Part shown: in pieces, positions 10,901 through 17,338 of the stretch
How positions within the stretch are numbered: the first letter of the stretch is position 1
Layout of the letters: each line of letters opens with the position of its first letter
Origin: Clostridium sp. AM22-11AC
GTDB lineage: Bacteria > Bacillota > Clostridia > Lachnospirales > Lachnospiraceae
Direction: 5' to 3'
DNA: 64,000 nt
NCBI RefSeq assembly: GCF_003473545.1
Contig: NZ_QUCM01000004.1
Location: 186,001-250,000, forward strand
Notes under the pieces: model-generated
Seen by the model: the letters and a program-made list of their open reading frames with translations, nothing else
What the model was told of the DNA's origin: nothing
Databases searched by the model: none
Program-made: the position numbers and the translations under genes

Positions 10901-13707
10901 TCTTCGGTATAGAACCGGTCCTCCTGAATGAGCTGGGCAAGCCTGCGCTGTACCTTCGGCCAGGGCAGCTGCGTTTCCTCCGGGCTGCCGGCACGGACAA
11001 CAAACAGGCTGTTGCTGTTACTGCCGCCGTATTCCTGAGCCAGCCATGCGGCGGTATCTTTTTCTCTTGCATGGTCTTTCATATAACGGACGACAGCGTG
11101 TTTACTCTCGATATTGCCGTTCCATGCACAAAGGGCAGTATCAATATCTTCCTGAGAAAGAGGGCGCAGAAGCTCATGGAGCTTTGGATAGGTTTCGTCG
11201 ATCACTTCCCGGTGCAGGCGCTGGCGGAACTCCGGCACATCCGAATAAAGGCGGATCAGCTCCATATCCTTAGAGCCAAGAATCGCACGGCGCACAGCGG
11301 CATTGCCCTCGATGACAGCATTTTCACGGTCGGAATGACCGCAGGCATTGCGATATGCGGTATCCTCGTAAATGGCGGCAGTCACCACAGGCTTATACTG
11401 CTCAAACTGCTCCCCAAGGGTAGGCTTTGGTGTTCCTTTCTCCATCTCCGGCTGCTGTGCTTGAATGGCATCTTCTTCTGCCAGTTCCTTTTCAGCCTGG
11501 ATTTTGTCATACTGCGCCTGTTCCTGTTCGGTAAGATAGCGGTCTTTCTGGACAAGTGAGGTAATGCGCTTGGCAACCTTTTCCCAGTTCAAGTGAACAT
11601 CCGGGCAGTCCTGCTTTTTATAGTGCAGTCCTTTCCCATCGTGATCTTCGCCGCTGTGTGTTGCACCGGACAAGGCATGAGAGCGTCCGCCAATGCCATA
11701 CTCGTCTTTGAGGAATCTTACTTTCTCCTTATCCGTATGGTTTTCCATGAAGAACGCATAGATACGGCCTTTTCCTCCGGCGAAACTGCTTCCGCCGGTC
11801 ATGGCGGCGTCGATCTCATCCTCGGTAATAAAGTGCTGGACGGTTGGCACTTGGGAAAGCTCTGAAGAAAAGGTCCTGCGGGGCAGGTCAAGGTCCTTCA
11901 GGTTCTCCCAGATCTCCCTCGGTCTATGATAGTGAAAACGCAACAGGTCACGGTCCTGCTGATAGGCAGTCCAGAAGGCAGCGTATTCTTCCTTGAGGGT
12001 CTGGCGGACAGCCGGGTCACTCAGCTGCTCCGTCAGGCGGCGGGTCTCCTCTGGGAAACCATTGCCTTTGATCTCTGACAGGCAGGACAAATATCCGGCT
12101 TTTCTGGCGTCCTCACTGAGATCGTGATACAGATGCCAGAGCTTTTCCGAGAGGAGGGAGCGTTCATAGCCTGCCGCTTCTGCAAGCTCCACATTGGAGG
12201 CAAACTGACCACTTTCCAAAAGCTCCCCGATACGCTCTGCGGCGCGCTCCCAAGAAATGACCTGGGCAGACCTGTCATAACGGACAGACTTCCCGTGGGA
12301 AAGATGGATACCATCCTCGGCATACCATGCACTCACACTGCCAAGGCCGTTGCCACCGTGGTACAGCGTTTTCAGTATCTCGGCAATCTCAGCGGTGGTT
12401 TTCTGCTTTTCAAAGGCTGCAACCACACGCTCCCTTTGACGGTCTGTATTGCCGCCCAAACGCAGCACATGGTCGATGTCATTTTGGGCAAAAGAAAAAG
12501 CAGAGGATGTATGCGCTACATTCTCTGCTTCATCTATGGATTGGATCTGTTCCGCTTCGGAGAGGAGCAGGTTTAGGGTCAGCTGTTGATAAGCTCCGCC
12601 ATCAGGATTTCCTCGGCCTGAGCTTTGCAGGTGTTCATCAGCCCCACCCACTTCATGGGATCGCTGGCTTTCAGTTCCTCGGTGGCTCCCGCTTCCTTCG
12701 CCAGCTGGGGCATCATCTGCTCCAGTCTGCTCTGGGCGGTCTCGTCGATCTCCAGAAGGTGCGGGTACAGCTTCTCGCTCAGCAGCATCTGGTTGTAGAG
12801 GATGGGACGGTGTTCCTTCAGGTAGGTTTTCCTCATCCTGCCGTATTTGCCCAGAGGTTTCTCCGGCTGCTGGCTCAGCTTCAGGTCGGGAATCAGATAG
12901 TCTCCGTTCTGGATGTAGGTCATGGGATTGTTCATCTTGTTTGCTCCTTTCTTGGTTGGCTTCGCGCTCTGCATTTCGGACGGTGACGCCGATCTGCCGC
13001 AGCACCTGCTGGTTGATCTGACTGACCGCTGTTCCCAGCGCCCCGATGGTGGACGGGGTGTTGAAATCAAAGATCGCCATGAAATCTTCGTGGTCGAAGT
13101 AGCGTTCCGGCTCCAGTCCACAGCGGGACATCAAAGCGTAAGTGATGCTGACGGTGGCGGCTGCCTTGAACTGCACTCCGATGTTATACTCATCATATTC
13201 CTCCAAAAAGGAACCGTCAACGATATAGAAGAAGTCCTGCTGATGCTCCGTCCAGTATTCCTCGGCCAGTTTTCCGGCTACCTCCGTGAGCTGTCCGGCA
13301 AGGTCATCACCGGAAACATCATAGGTGCGCTCCAGCATGGCCTGCACGGAATCCAGATGGCGCTCCTCCAGCTGCCACAGCCAGGGAGTGCGGGAATGTT
13401 CACGGGTTCCGGTGTCGGAAATATCAAAGACATAGCGCAGGCGTGGTCTGTCTCCGGAATCGTCCACCAGAGCGATTCCCTTGGAACCGCGCCTTACATA
13501 ACGGCCCATCTTTTCATTCCACAAATCGTACTCCGCACAGGCGGTGGCGTCCGGTCGCTGGGCATAGATCATCAGCTGCTCATGGAACGGGTACTTGTAA
13601 AGGCGGGAAGCAGTAGTGAGAAACCCTGCCCATTCCTGCCAGCTCCCCGTGAGCTGTGTTGCCACCTTGTCCGCCATCTGTGCATATAGTTCAGCTTTGG
13701 TTAGCAT
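4918..13707 (-). CDS. Giant fusion of N6-methylase-like domain and SNF2/DEAD-type helicase
   Basis: The product has 2929 residues from MLTKAELYAQMADK (start set by AAAGGAGGACAGAACACC; a longer frame lacks a ribosome site). An ArdC-like N-terminal region (about 1-250) is followed by a polar linker (258-376), several LPD-like repeats to about 1250, and a Rossmann methylase-like domain with GWGGLSDAF near 1340 and the NVPF catalytic-type motif near 1472. A superfamily 2 helicase follows, with AHEVGAGKT near 2090, DEAH near 2247, ATGTPVSNS, and QRKGRIERQGN near 2606. The architecture is standard for the LtrC/SNF2 proteins of Tn1549-like elements and suggests processing or protection of transferred DNA. 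The polar linker is the antisense-free shadow of the nested tnpV frame. Confidence 0.93.
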   Translation of the reverse strand: MLTKAELYAQMADKVATQLTGSWQEWAGFLTTASRLYKYPFHEQLMIYAQRPDATACAEYDLWNEKMGRYVRRGSKGIALVDDSGDRPRLRYVFDISDTGTREHSRTPWLWQLEERHLDSVQAMLERTYDVSGDDLAGQLTEVAGKLAEEYWTEHQQDFFYIVDGSFLEEYDEYNIGVQFKAAATVSITYALMSRCGLEPERYFDHEDFMAIFDFNTPSTIGALGTAVSQINQQVLRQIGVTVRNAEREANQERSKQDEQSHDLHPERRLSDSRPEAEPAAGETSGQIRQDEENLPEGTPSHPLQPDAAEREAVPAPSGDRRDRPEQTGADDAPAGEGSGSHRGTESQRSHEVGGADEHLQSSGRGNPDGGAYQQLTLNLLLSEAEQIQSIDEAENVAHTSSAFSFAQNDIDHVLRLGGNTDRQRERVVAAFEKQKTTAEIAEILKTLYHGGNGLGSVSAWYAEDGIHLSHGKSVRYDRSAQVISWERAAERIGELLESGQFASNVELAEAAGYERSLLSEKLWHLYHDLSEDARKAGYLSCLSEIKGNGFPEETRRLTEQLSDPAVRQTLKEEYAAFWTAYQQDRDLLRFHYHRPREIWENLKDLDLPRRTFSSELSQVPTVQHFITEDEIDAAMTGGSSFAGGKGRIYAFFMENHTDKEKVRFLKDEYGIGGRSHALSGATHSGEDHDGKGLHYKKQDCPDVHLNWEKVAKRITSLVQKDRYLTEQEQAQYDKIQAEKELAEEDAIQAQQPEMEKGTPKPTLGEQFEQYKPVVTAAIYEDTAYRNACGHSDRENAVIEGNAAVRRAILGSKDMELIRLYSDVPEFRQRLHREVIDETYPKLHELLRPLSQEDIDTALCAWNGNIESKHAVVRYMKDHAREKDTAAWLAQEYGGSNSNSLFVVRAGSPEETQLPWPKVQRRLAQLIQEDRFYTEEEQDRFDDIDPIAIREALEERGIVNGQVADPEKLDNSSFIQQVMSDVEQIAAAETEQTSDVFISDEEYDAVRRPTPQRTSYDPAAPVYAVGDTVYIEDDAYQITELRDDTVQLLPTGMVYPIYRAERKEQFEQLLRADRRNAYYTEFLPIDPDKANQDLRDVLSHGLMDEADKQQLSTLLQSGRSNSEIAYWLSRAYPREIETLDLETGDIADYRTTAQGMELEVMDAEEKRLAVLYFRWDEVAPLLRGMYARQQDGFGQEQPQSATESPTFHSETMAVYPGDKNNLPYDVVVERLHIEEPEPPAPVTEPEKTFEEVLDEHPVSIQVNGQWETFSNAKAAEEASYEEYKANLRRNAKNFRITDEHLGEGGPKAKFQANVNAIRLLKELEVAGQQASPEQQEVLSRYVGWGGLSDAFDPEKPAWALEYAQLKELLTPEEYAAARSSTLNAHYTSPTVIQAIYEAVDRMGFETGNILEPSCGVGNFFGMLPEKMRNSHLYGVELDPVSGRIAKQLYPKADITVGGFETTDRRDFFDLAIGNVPFGQYQVRDKAYNKLNFSIHNYFFAKALDQVRPGGVVAFVTSRYTMDAKDSTVRRYLAQRAELLGAIRLPNDAFKKNAGAEVVSDIIFLQKRDRPLDIVPEWTQTGQTEDGFAINRYFLDHPEMVLGRQEPESTAHGMDYTVNPIEGLELADQLHDAVKYIRGTYQEAELPELGEGEAIDTSIPADPNVKNYSYAIVDGQVYYRENSRMVRPDLNATAEARVKGLVGLRDCVQELIDLQMDAAVPDSTITQKQAELNRLYDSFSARYGLINDRANRLAYADDSSYYLLCALEVIDEDGKLERKADMFTKRTIKPHQAVVTVDTASEALAVSISEKACVDMSYMSRLTGKTKEELAGELQGVIFRVPGQLEKDGTPHFVTADEYLSGNVRRKLRQAQRAAQQDPSFAVNVEALTAAQPKDLDASEIEVRLGATWIDKEYIQQFMYETFNTPFYLQRSIEVNYSSFTAEWQIKGKSSVSYNDVAAYTTYGTSRANAYKILEDSLNLRDVRIYDTIEDADGKERRVLNAKETTLAAQKQQAIREAFKDWIWRDPERRQTLVRQYNEEMNSTRPREYDGSHITFGGMNPAITLREHQKSAIAHVLYGGNTLLAHEVGAGKTFEMVAASMEAKRLGLCQKSLFVVPNHLTEQWASEFLRLYPSANILVTTKKDFETHNRKKFCARIATGDYDAIIMGHSQFERIPISRERQERLLYEQIDEITEGIAEVQTSGGERFTVKQLERTRKSLEARLEKLQAEGRKDDVVTFEQLGVDRLFVDEAHNYKNLFLYTKMRNVAGLSTSDAQKSSDMFAKCRYMDEITGNRGVIFATGTPVSNSMTELYTMQRYLQYERLQELNMTHFDCWASRFGETVTALELAPEGTGYRARTRFSKFFNLPELMNLFKEVADIKTADQLNLPTPEVEYHNIVAQPTEHQQEMVKALSERASLVHSGTVDPSQDNMLKITSDGRKLGLDQRIVNQMLPDEPGTKVNQCVDNIMQIWRDGEADKLTQLVFCDISTPQAKAPASKAAKTLDNPLLHALESTVPLPEQEPAFTVYDDIRQKLIAQGMPADQIAFIHEANTEVRKKELFSKVRTGQVRVLMGSTAKMGAGTNVQDRLVALHDLDCPWRPGDLAQRKGRIERQGNQNPLVHVYRYVTEGTFDAYLWQTVENKQKFISQIMTSKSPVRSCDDVDETALSFAEIKALCAGDPRIKERMDLDVEVSRLKLMKADHQSKQYRLEDQLLKYFPEEIEKHKGFIKGFESDLEVLAAHPHPEDGFAGMEIRGDLLTDKENAGAALLDACKEVKTSDPVQIGSYRGYAMSVEFSAWKQEYTLLLKGQMTHRATLGTDPRGNLTRIDNALAQMPQRLEAAKAQLDNLYQQQAAAKEEVGKPFLYEEELRSKNARLVELDTLLNIDGKGPAHDEAVVAKSTRPSVLDHLKRPVPPRSTDKKPKQHEEVR
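12579..12935 (-). CDS. tnpV: TnpV-family gene nested out of frame inside the helicase gene
   Basis: A 118-residue frame starts MNNPMTYIQNGDYLIPDLKL behind AAAGGAGCAAACAAG and ends ILMAELINS. It lies wholly inside the helicase gene, same strand, different frame. It is a clear TnpV relative: the blocks YLIPDLKL, GKYGRMRKTYL, TEELKASD and AEEI match the two other TnpV genes in this window (38531-38908 and 58212-58589). The helicase frame over the same bases is low-complexity, rich in Glu, Arg, Pro and Ser, so the TnpV frame looks like the constrained one. The function of TnpV is not established; it is small, acidic and probably DNA-associated. Confidence 0.85.
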   Translation of the reverse strand: MNNPMTYIQNGDYLIPDLKLSQQPEKPLGKYGRMRKTYLKEHRPILYNQMLLSEKLYPHLLEIDETAQSRLEQMMPQLAKEAGATEELKASDPMKWVGLMNTCKAQAEEILMAELINS

Positions 13708-13745
13708 GGTGTTCTGTCCTCCTTTCAGTTTTGGGGTAAAGAGGT

Positions 13746-13766
13746 GGGGTGGCAAATTGCCACCCC
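13746..13766. repeat. Perfect 10-bp-arm hairpin between TTRAP and helicase genes
   Basis: GGGGTGGCAA and TTGCCACCCC flank a single A in the leader of the helicase mRNA, about 40 bases before its start. There is no T-run on either side, so it is more likely an mRNA stability or processing element than a terminator. Confidence 0.5.
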
Positions 13767-13785
13767 ATCCCTGCGGTTATGCTGT

Positions 13786-14001
13786 TTACTGGTCAAAATC
13801 CGGGTACAGCTCCAGCTGGGCAAAGTCCTCATCGGTCATCGCACAGAGCTTCGTAAGGGCGCTGTCGGTTAGCTCCCTCAGTTCCGTTTCCTCCGGCGAA
13901 AGCTCGCCGCGCATCTCACGCAGGCTGTCGATCAATCCGGTGCGGCTGCCGGTATTGTAAATGCACATCAGGTTCATTTCCTCAAAAGTAAAGTTTCCCA
14001 T
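13786..14001 (-). CDS. Transposon-transfer assisting protein (TTRAP family)
   Basis: The 71-residue product starts MGNFTFEEMNLMCIYNTGSR behind GGGAG; the ATG seven codons earlier is not preceded by a site. The FTFEEMNLMCIYNTGSRTGL block and the C-terminal LTKLCAMTDEDFAQLEL block match the TTRAP family, found in this position in Tn1549-like elements. The name reflects association with transfer regions; a mechanism is not known. Its start lies just inside the end of the ArdC gene (stop at 14003-14005), so the two are probably translated together. Confidence 0.85.
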   Translation of the reverse strand: MGNFTFEEMNLMCIYNTGSRTGLIDSLREMRGELSPEETELRELTDSALTKLCAMTDEDFAQLELYPDFDQ

Positions 14002-14002
14002 A

Positions 14003-17000
14003 TCAAATCTCCCTTTCCGCACTCTTTTTTGGTGCTGTCTTTTTGTGTTCTGTCTTGGGCTGGCCTTTCAGCTGCTCCATGACGGACTTTTTCTTTTCCC
14101 GTTCCTCCCGATGGGTGGCGGCTGCCAACTCCATCAGGGAAATGGGCTGACCGCTTCGGGCCTGCTGTTCCAGCTCTGCCACCGTAGGCTCTTTTGCGCC
14201 ATTGTTGATGATACCGTCGATCATGCCATAATCGTCCTCCAGGGCCATTTCCGCATTTTTCAGCGGATTTTCCGGCAGGAATCCGGGGATCTGGGTAAAA
14301 CCAACGCTGTCGCAGTAATGACAGGATACCTTACCGTCCTGTTTGATCGCAACGATGTCGCTGACGCTCATGGAGGGACTGTGAAAGTCTACGGGTTTTT
14401 CCAGATTGAATTGCTGATAGAGTTTTTCCAGCTGCTCCGGCACAGTGCCAGACTCACTCAGCGGAGCGGTGTAAATGAGGTCATAATTGCTGCGGTCTAC
14501 GGAAACATCATGGGACTCTAACCAGTCCAGATTCATAAAGCGCACATTTTGCGGATCGTTACGGCTCACCTGGTAGATGGCAAAGCAGTTTCTGTTCTGG
14601 GAGAGAAATGCCTGTTCTCGTTCCTGCTGATGTTCCTGACGCTCCATGACCTTTTCGTGGAACTGAGGGCTTTTCTCCCATTCCTCGCGGTCCACACCGA
14701 AAAGACCGCCATGCTCCATGATTTCCTGCGGGTCAAACACCATGCTCTCCGTATTGTCCTCATGCAGCACATAGACGGTCAAACCGGCAGCATCCAGTTC
14801 CAGCGCCCGTTCTCTTGTAACAGGGAGCATCCCGTCATAAGAGTAACCGTATTTCTGCATATCCGGTGTGGAGACCTGCTCATCGGGCGTTGGGTATTCA
14901 TCCAGCGCCTGCTCCTGTGCCTCCGGCAGCTGGGAAGAAGCGGCCATCTGACCGACCTCTGCCTGCATCTGCTGATAGGCAGCTTCCTGCAAGGTCTCGA
15001 TCATAGACAGGGGAGCGTGTCTAAGTGAAGTGCTGTCCAGATCGTTGTCATCACAAATCTGGAGAACTGCCTTCATGCGGGAAAGCTCCGGCATATCCAG
15101 CTGACCGCCATCCAGCTCTTTCATGGACGCGGCATCGTAAAGGGTGTAGTCCCAGCCGCTGTCACAGGGCTGAATATGAAGATAGGTGGCATCGTCAATT
15201 AGAAACAAAGCCTCCTGCTGGTTTGCCTCCGCATCAAGAACCGCCATTTCCGGCTCTTTTTTTGCATTGGGGTCAATTCCACGCTCTTTGCAGATTTCCT
15301 TATAGTGGCGCTCAATGTCAGAGATCAAAGTGCCGGAGGTCTTATTGATGGTCTCCAAACTGGCTCTCAGCTCTTTCAGTTCCTTGCCCTGACTCCAGCT
15401 GGCAATATAGCCGAAGCTGTTTTCTCCGGTTTCAATGCCAAAATATTTGCAGACTGCATAGGAGATGCTTTCAGCCTCTACTTCTTCCGTGTGACGGTCT
15501 TTCTTCTGTTCCTGCAAAAACTGGGCGAGAGTAGAAAAGCCGCCAACAAAATTCAGTCCTTCTTCCTCGGTCAGCATCAGGCGTCCATTTTCCGCCAGCT
15601 CCAGCGGATCTGTCAGCAGAACGGAACCTGCATGGTTTACAACCACTCGTTCTTCTACACAGACCGGCTCTCCGGGGTCGTAGTCAGAACCGCGCAGGTC
15701 ATAGCAATAAACGCCCTCCGGCAGATTATCACGGACAATCCGCCCATTGGAGAACAGACCGGGTTTATCAAACAGCTCGATCTCCTGATATTGCTCGTCA
15801 TTGGCAATCTGAATCTTTTTCTGATTGTGGAGCTTGCTGTGGGCAATCTCGTGAACCGTGGCCGAAACCGTCTGCACCTCGCTCATGCCCTGACGAATGG
15901 CGATTTTCTGATGATCGGCAGAAAAATAGCCGTCCGTATCGGCGGCCATTGCTTCAAAAGTGATCGGCATCGGCGCACTGCGGCGCAGGGCCTCCATGAA
16001 TGCCTCATAATTGGGCACATTGCCGGAAAGGGAGGAGGCAAGCTCCGGCAAAGGTTTCCCATCGGTCTGGCTCACATCAAAGACCTTGACCGGGCGAAAC
16101 ATGGGGATCTCGATTTCTTTTTCCTCTGTGATGATCTTTCCGTCTTTATCCAAAATCGGAGCCTTGGTATCCGGGTCCAGTTTCTGCTCCTCGATTTTCT
16201 TCTTGTACGGTGTGGGGGCGATGATGGTAATGCCATGTTCTCCCTTTTTAACATGACGCTCAAACTGGTCTTTCCACTTATTGTATCCGGCTACCAAAGT
16301 GGCGTCCGGCTTCTGCATATAGATGAGCATGGTGTTGTTTACCGAATAGCGGTGGAAGCGGGACATAACGGACAGATAGCGCATATACTTTTCACTCTCA
16401 AACAGTTCCTTGATGCCCTGCTCGATGCCGTCTGTGATTTCCCTTAGCCGCTCTCGGTTGGTGGGTTTGTTCTCAGCCATGATTTTCAATCTCCTTTCCA
16501 AGTGTGTGATTTCTGCTGTGTGTTCTGCAATCCATGCCTTTTGTTCTTCTTCACTTTCATAAAGAAAAAGATCCAGCAGGTACTCCACATAGATTTTCTT
16601 ATGGATTGCTTCCACAAAGCGGGGGTGCGGTTTCTCCTCCGGTGTCCGGGGAGAATGGTCGGCCTCCCATTTTTTCAGCAGATAGTAGTAATCGGACAGT
16701 ACGCGATAACACTGCTGCCGGTCCTCCCGAAACTTTTGTGCCTCGGTTTTCTGCCGGACATACCTCCTGCGGGGAGGGGCCTGACTGTCATAGATCAGGC
16801 CAAAGTCCTGTGCCAGTTTCTCCGCCGCTTCTTTTGGGGAGAGGTCAAAGAGCTTTGCGGTAAAGTCGATCACATCCCCATCTGCACCGCAGCCAAAGCA
16901 GTGGAACCGCTGATCTACCTTCATGCTGGGGTTCTTATCATCGTGAAAGGGACAGCAGGCCATACCATTTCGTTTGACCTCGATCCCATAAAACGCTGCC

Positions 17001-17053
17001 GCTTCTCTGGTGCTGACCGACTGCTTGACTGCTTCAAATACATTCTCTGCCAT
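14003..17053 (-). CDS. CHC2 zinc-finger primase domain fused to ArdC-like antirestriction protein
   Basis: The frame of 1016 residues joins two proteins that are often separate. Residues 1-190 form a DnaG-type CHC2 finger (ACCPFHDD near 32-39, CFGCGADGDVIDF near 52-64). From residue 192 an ArdC-like single-strand-DNA-binding domain begins (MRYLSVMSRFHRYSVNNTML), followed by a zinc-peptidase motif HEIAH near 400 and YodL/LPD-like C-terminal domains. ArdC-type proteins protect incoming single-stranded DNA from restriction. An ATG at 16480 (MAENKPTNRERL) has its own strong site, AAAGGAGATTGAAAATC, so a separate 825-residue ArdC is probably made by internal initiation. Neighbours are topB-side small gene 17060-17338 and TTRAP. 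Confidence 0.9.
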   Translation of the reverse strand: MAENVFEAVKQSVSTREAAAFYGIEVKRNGMACCPFHDDKNPSMKVDQRFHCFGCGADGDVIDFTAKLFDLSPKEAAEKLAQDFGLIYDSQAPPRRRYVRQKTEAQKFREDRQQCYRVLSDYYYLLKKWEADHSPRTPEEKPHPRFVEAIHKKIYVEYLLDLFLYESEEEQKAWIAEHTAEITHLERRLKIMAENKPTNRERLREITDGIEQGIKELFESEKYMRYLSVMSRFHRYSVNNTMLIYMQKPDATLVAGYNKWKDQFERHVKKGEHGITIIAPTPYKKKIEEQKLDPDTKAPILDKDGKIITEEKEIEIPMFRPVKVFDVSQTDGKPLPELASSLSGNVPNYEAFMEALRRSAPMPITFEAMAADTDGYFSADHQKIAIRQGMSEVQTVSATVHEIAHSKLHNQKKIQIANDEQYQEIELFDKPGLFSNGRIVRDNLPEGVYCYDLRGSDYDPGEPVCVEERVVVNHAGSVLLTDPLELAENGRLMLTEEEGLNFVGGFSTLAQFLQEQKKDRHTEEVEAESISYAVCKYFGIETGENSFGYIASWSQGKELKELRASLETINKTSGTLISDIERHYKEICKERGIDPNAKKEPEMAVLDAEANQQEALFLIDDATYLHIQPCDSGWDYTLYDAASMKELDGGQLDMPELSRMKAVLQICDDNDLDSTSLRHAPLSMIETLQEAAYQQMQAEVGQMAASSQLPEAQEQALDEYPTPDEQVSTPDMQKYGYSYDGMLPVTRERALELDAAGLTVYVLHEDNTESMVFDPQEIMEHGGLFGVDREEWEKSPQFHEKVMERQEHQQEREQAFLSQNRNCFAIYQVSRNDPQNVRFMNLDWLESHDVSVDRSNYDLIYTAPLSESGTVPEQLEKLYQQFNLEKPVDFHSPSMSVSDIVAIKQDGKVSCHYCDSVGFTQIPGFLPENPLKNAEMALEDDYGMIDGIINNGAKEPTVAELEQQARSGQPISLMELAAATHREEREKKKSVMEQLKGQPKTEHKKTAPKKSAEREI

Positions 17054-17059
17054 GTGCCT

Positions 17060-17338
17060 TTAACTGCTGGACTTTCTCACAGGGGGCTGGTATCCGGCAG
17101 CTTTCGCACGCTCACTGGCAGCTTTGCGACGCTCGGCGCTGTATGGCTCCCTGACTGATACACACCGCTTGGGGACGGTAAAGTTATGGGCGTCCTTTCG
17201 GGTGATCTGGTCGGGGTGCTTTTTTGCCAGCAGTTCCAGCTTCTCCATCAAACGGGGATCGTGGGTGTAGACCTCAGCCATTGGTTCTGCCTGGTTATAG
17301 AGGAGAATGGTTTCCCGTTCCGCTAAAGAGAGCTTCAT
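17060..17338 (-). CDS. Conserved small protein of conjugative elements
   Basis: The 92-residue product begins MKLSLAERETILLYNQAE and ends with a basic tail (YSAERRKAASERAKAAGY). It resembles the element 3 protein at 55827-56132, which shares the start plan (ETIINWNEAENLASVYT), a central valine-rich strand and the PYSEERKAAAREYA tail. No named function is recognised. It overlaps the topB stop by four bases (17335-17338) and precedes the CHC2-ArdC gene by six, so it is part of the same operon. Confidence 0.8.
   Translation of the reverse strand: MKLSLAERETILLYNQAEPMAEVYTHDPRLMEKLELLAKKHPDQITRKDAHNFTVPKRCVSVREPYSAERRKAASERAKAAGYQPPVRKSSS

Noticed and set aside
13746-13766. Perfect hairpin before the helicase gene as a terminator
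   Set aside because: No T-run follows on either strand and it lies between two co-directional genes of one operon.
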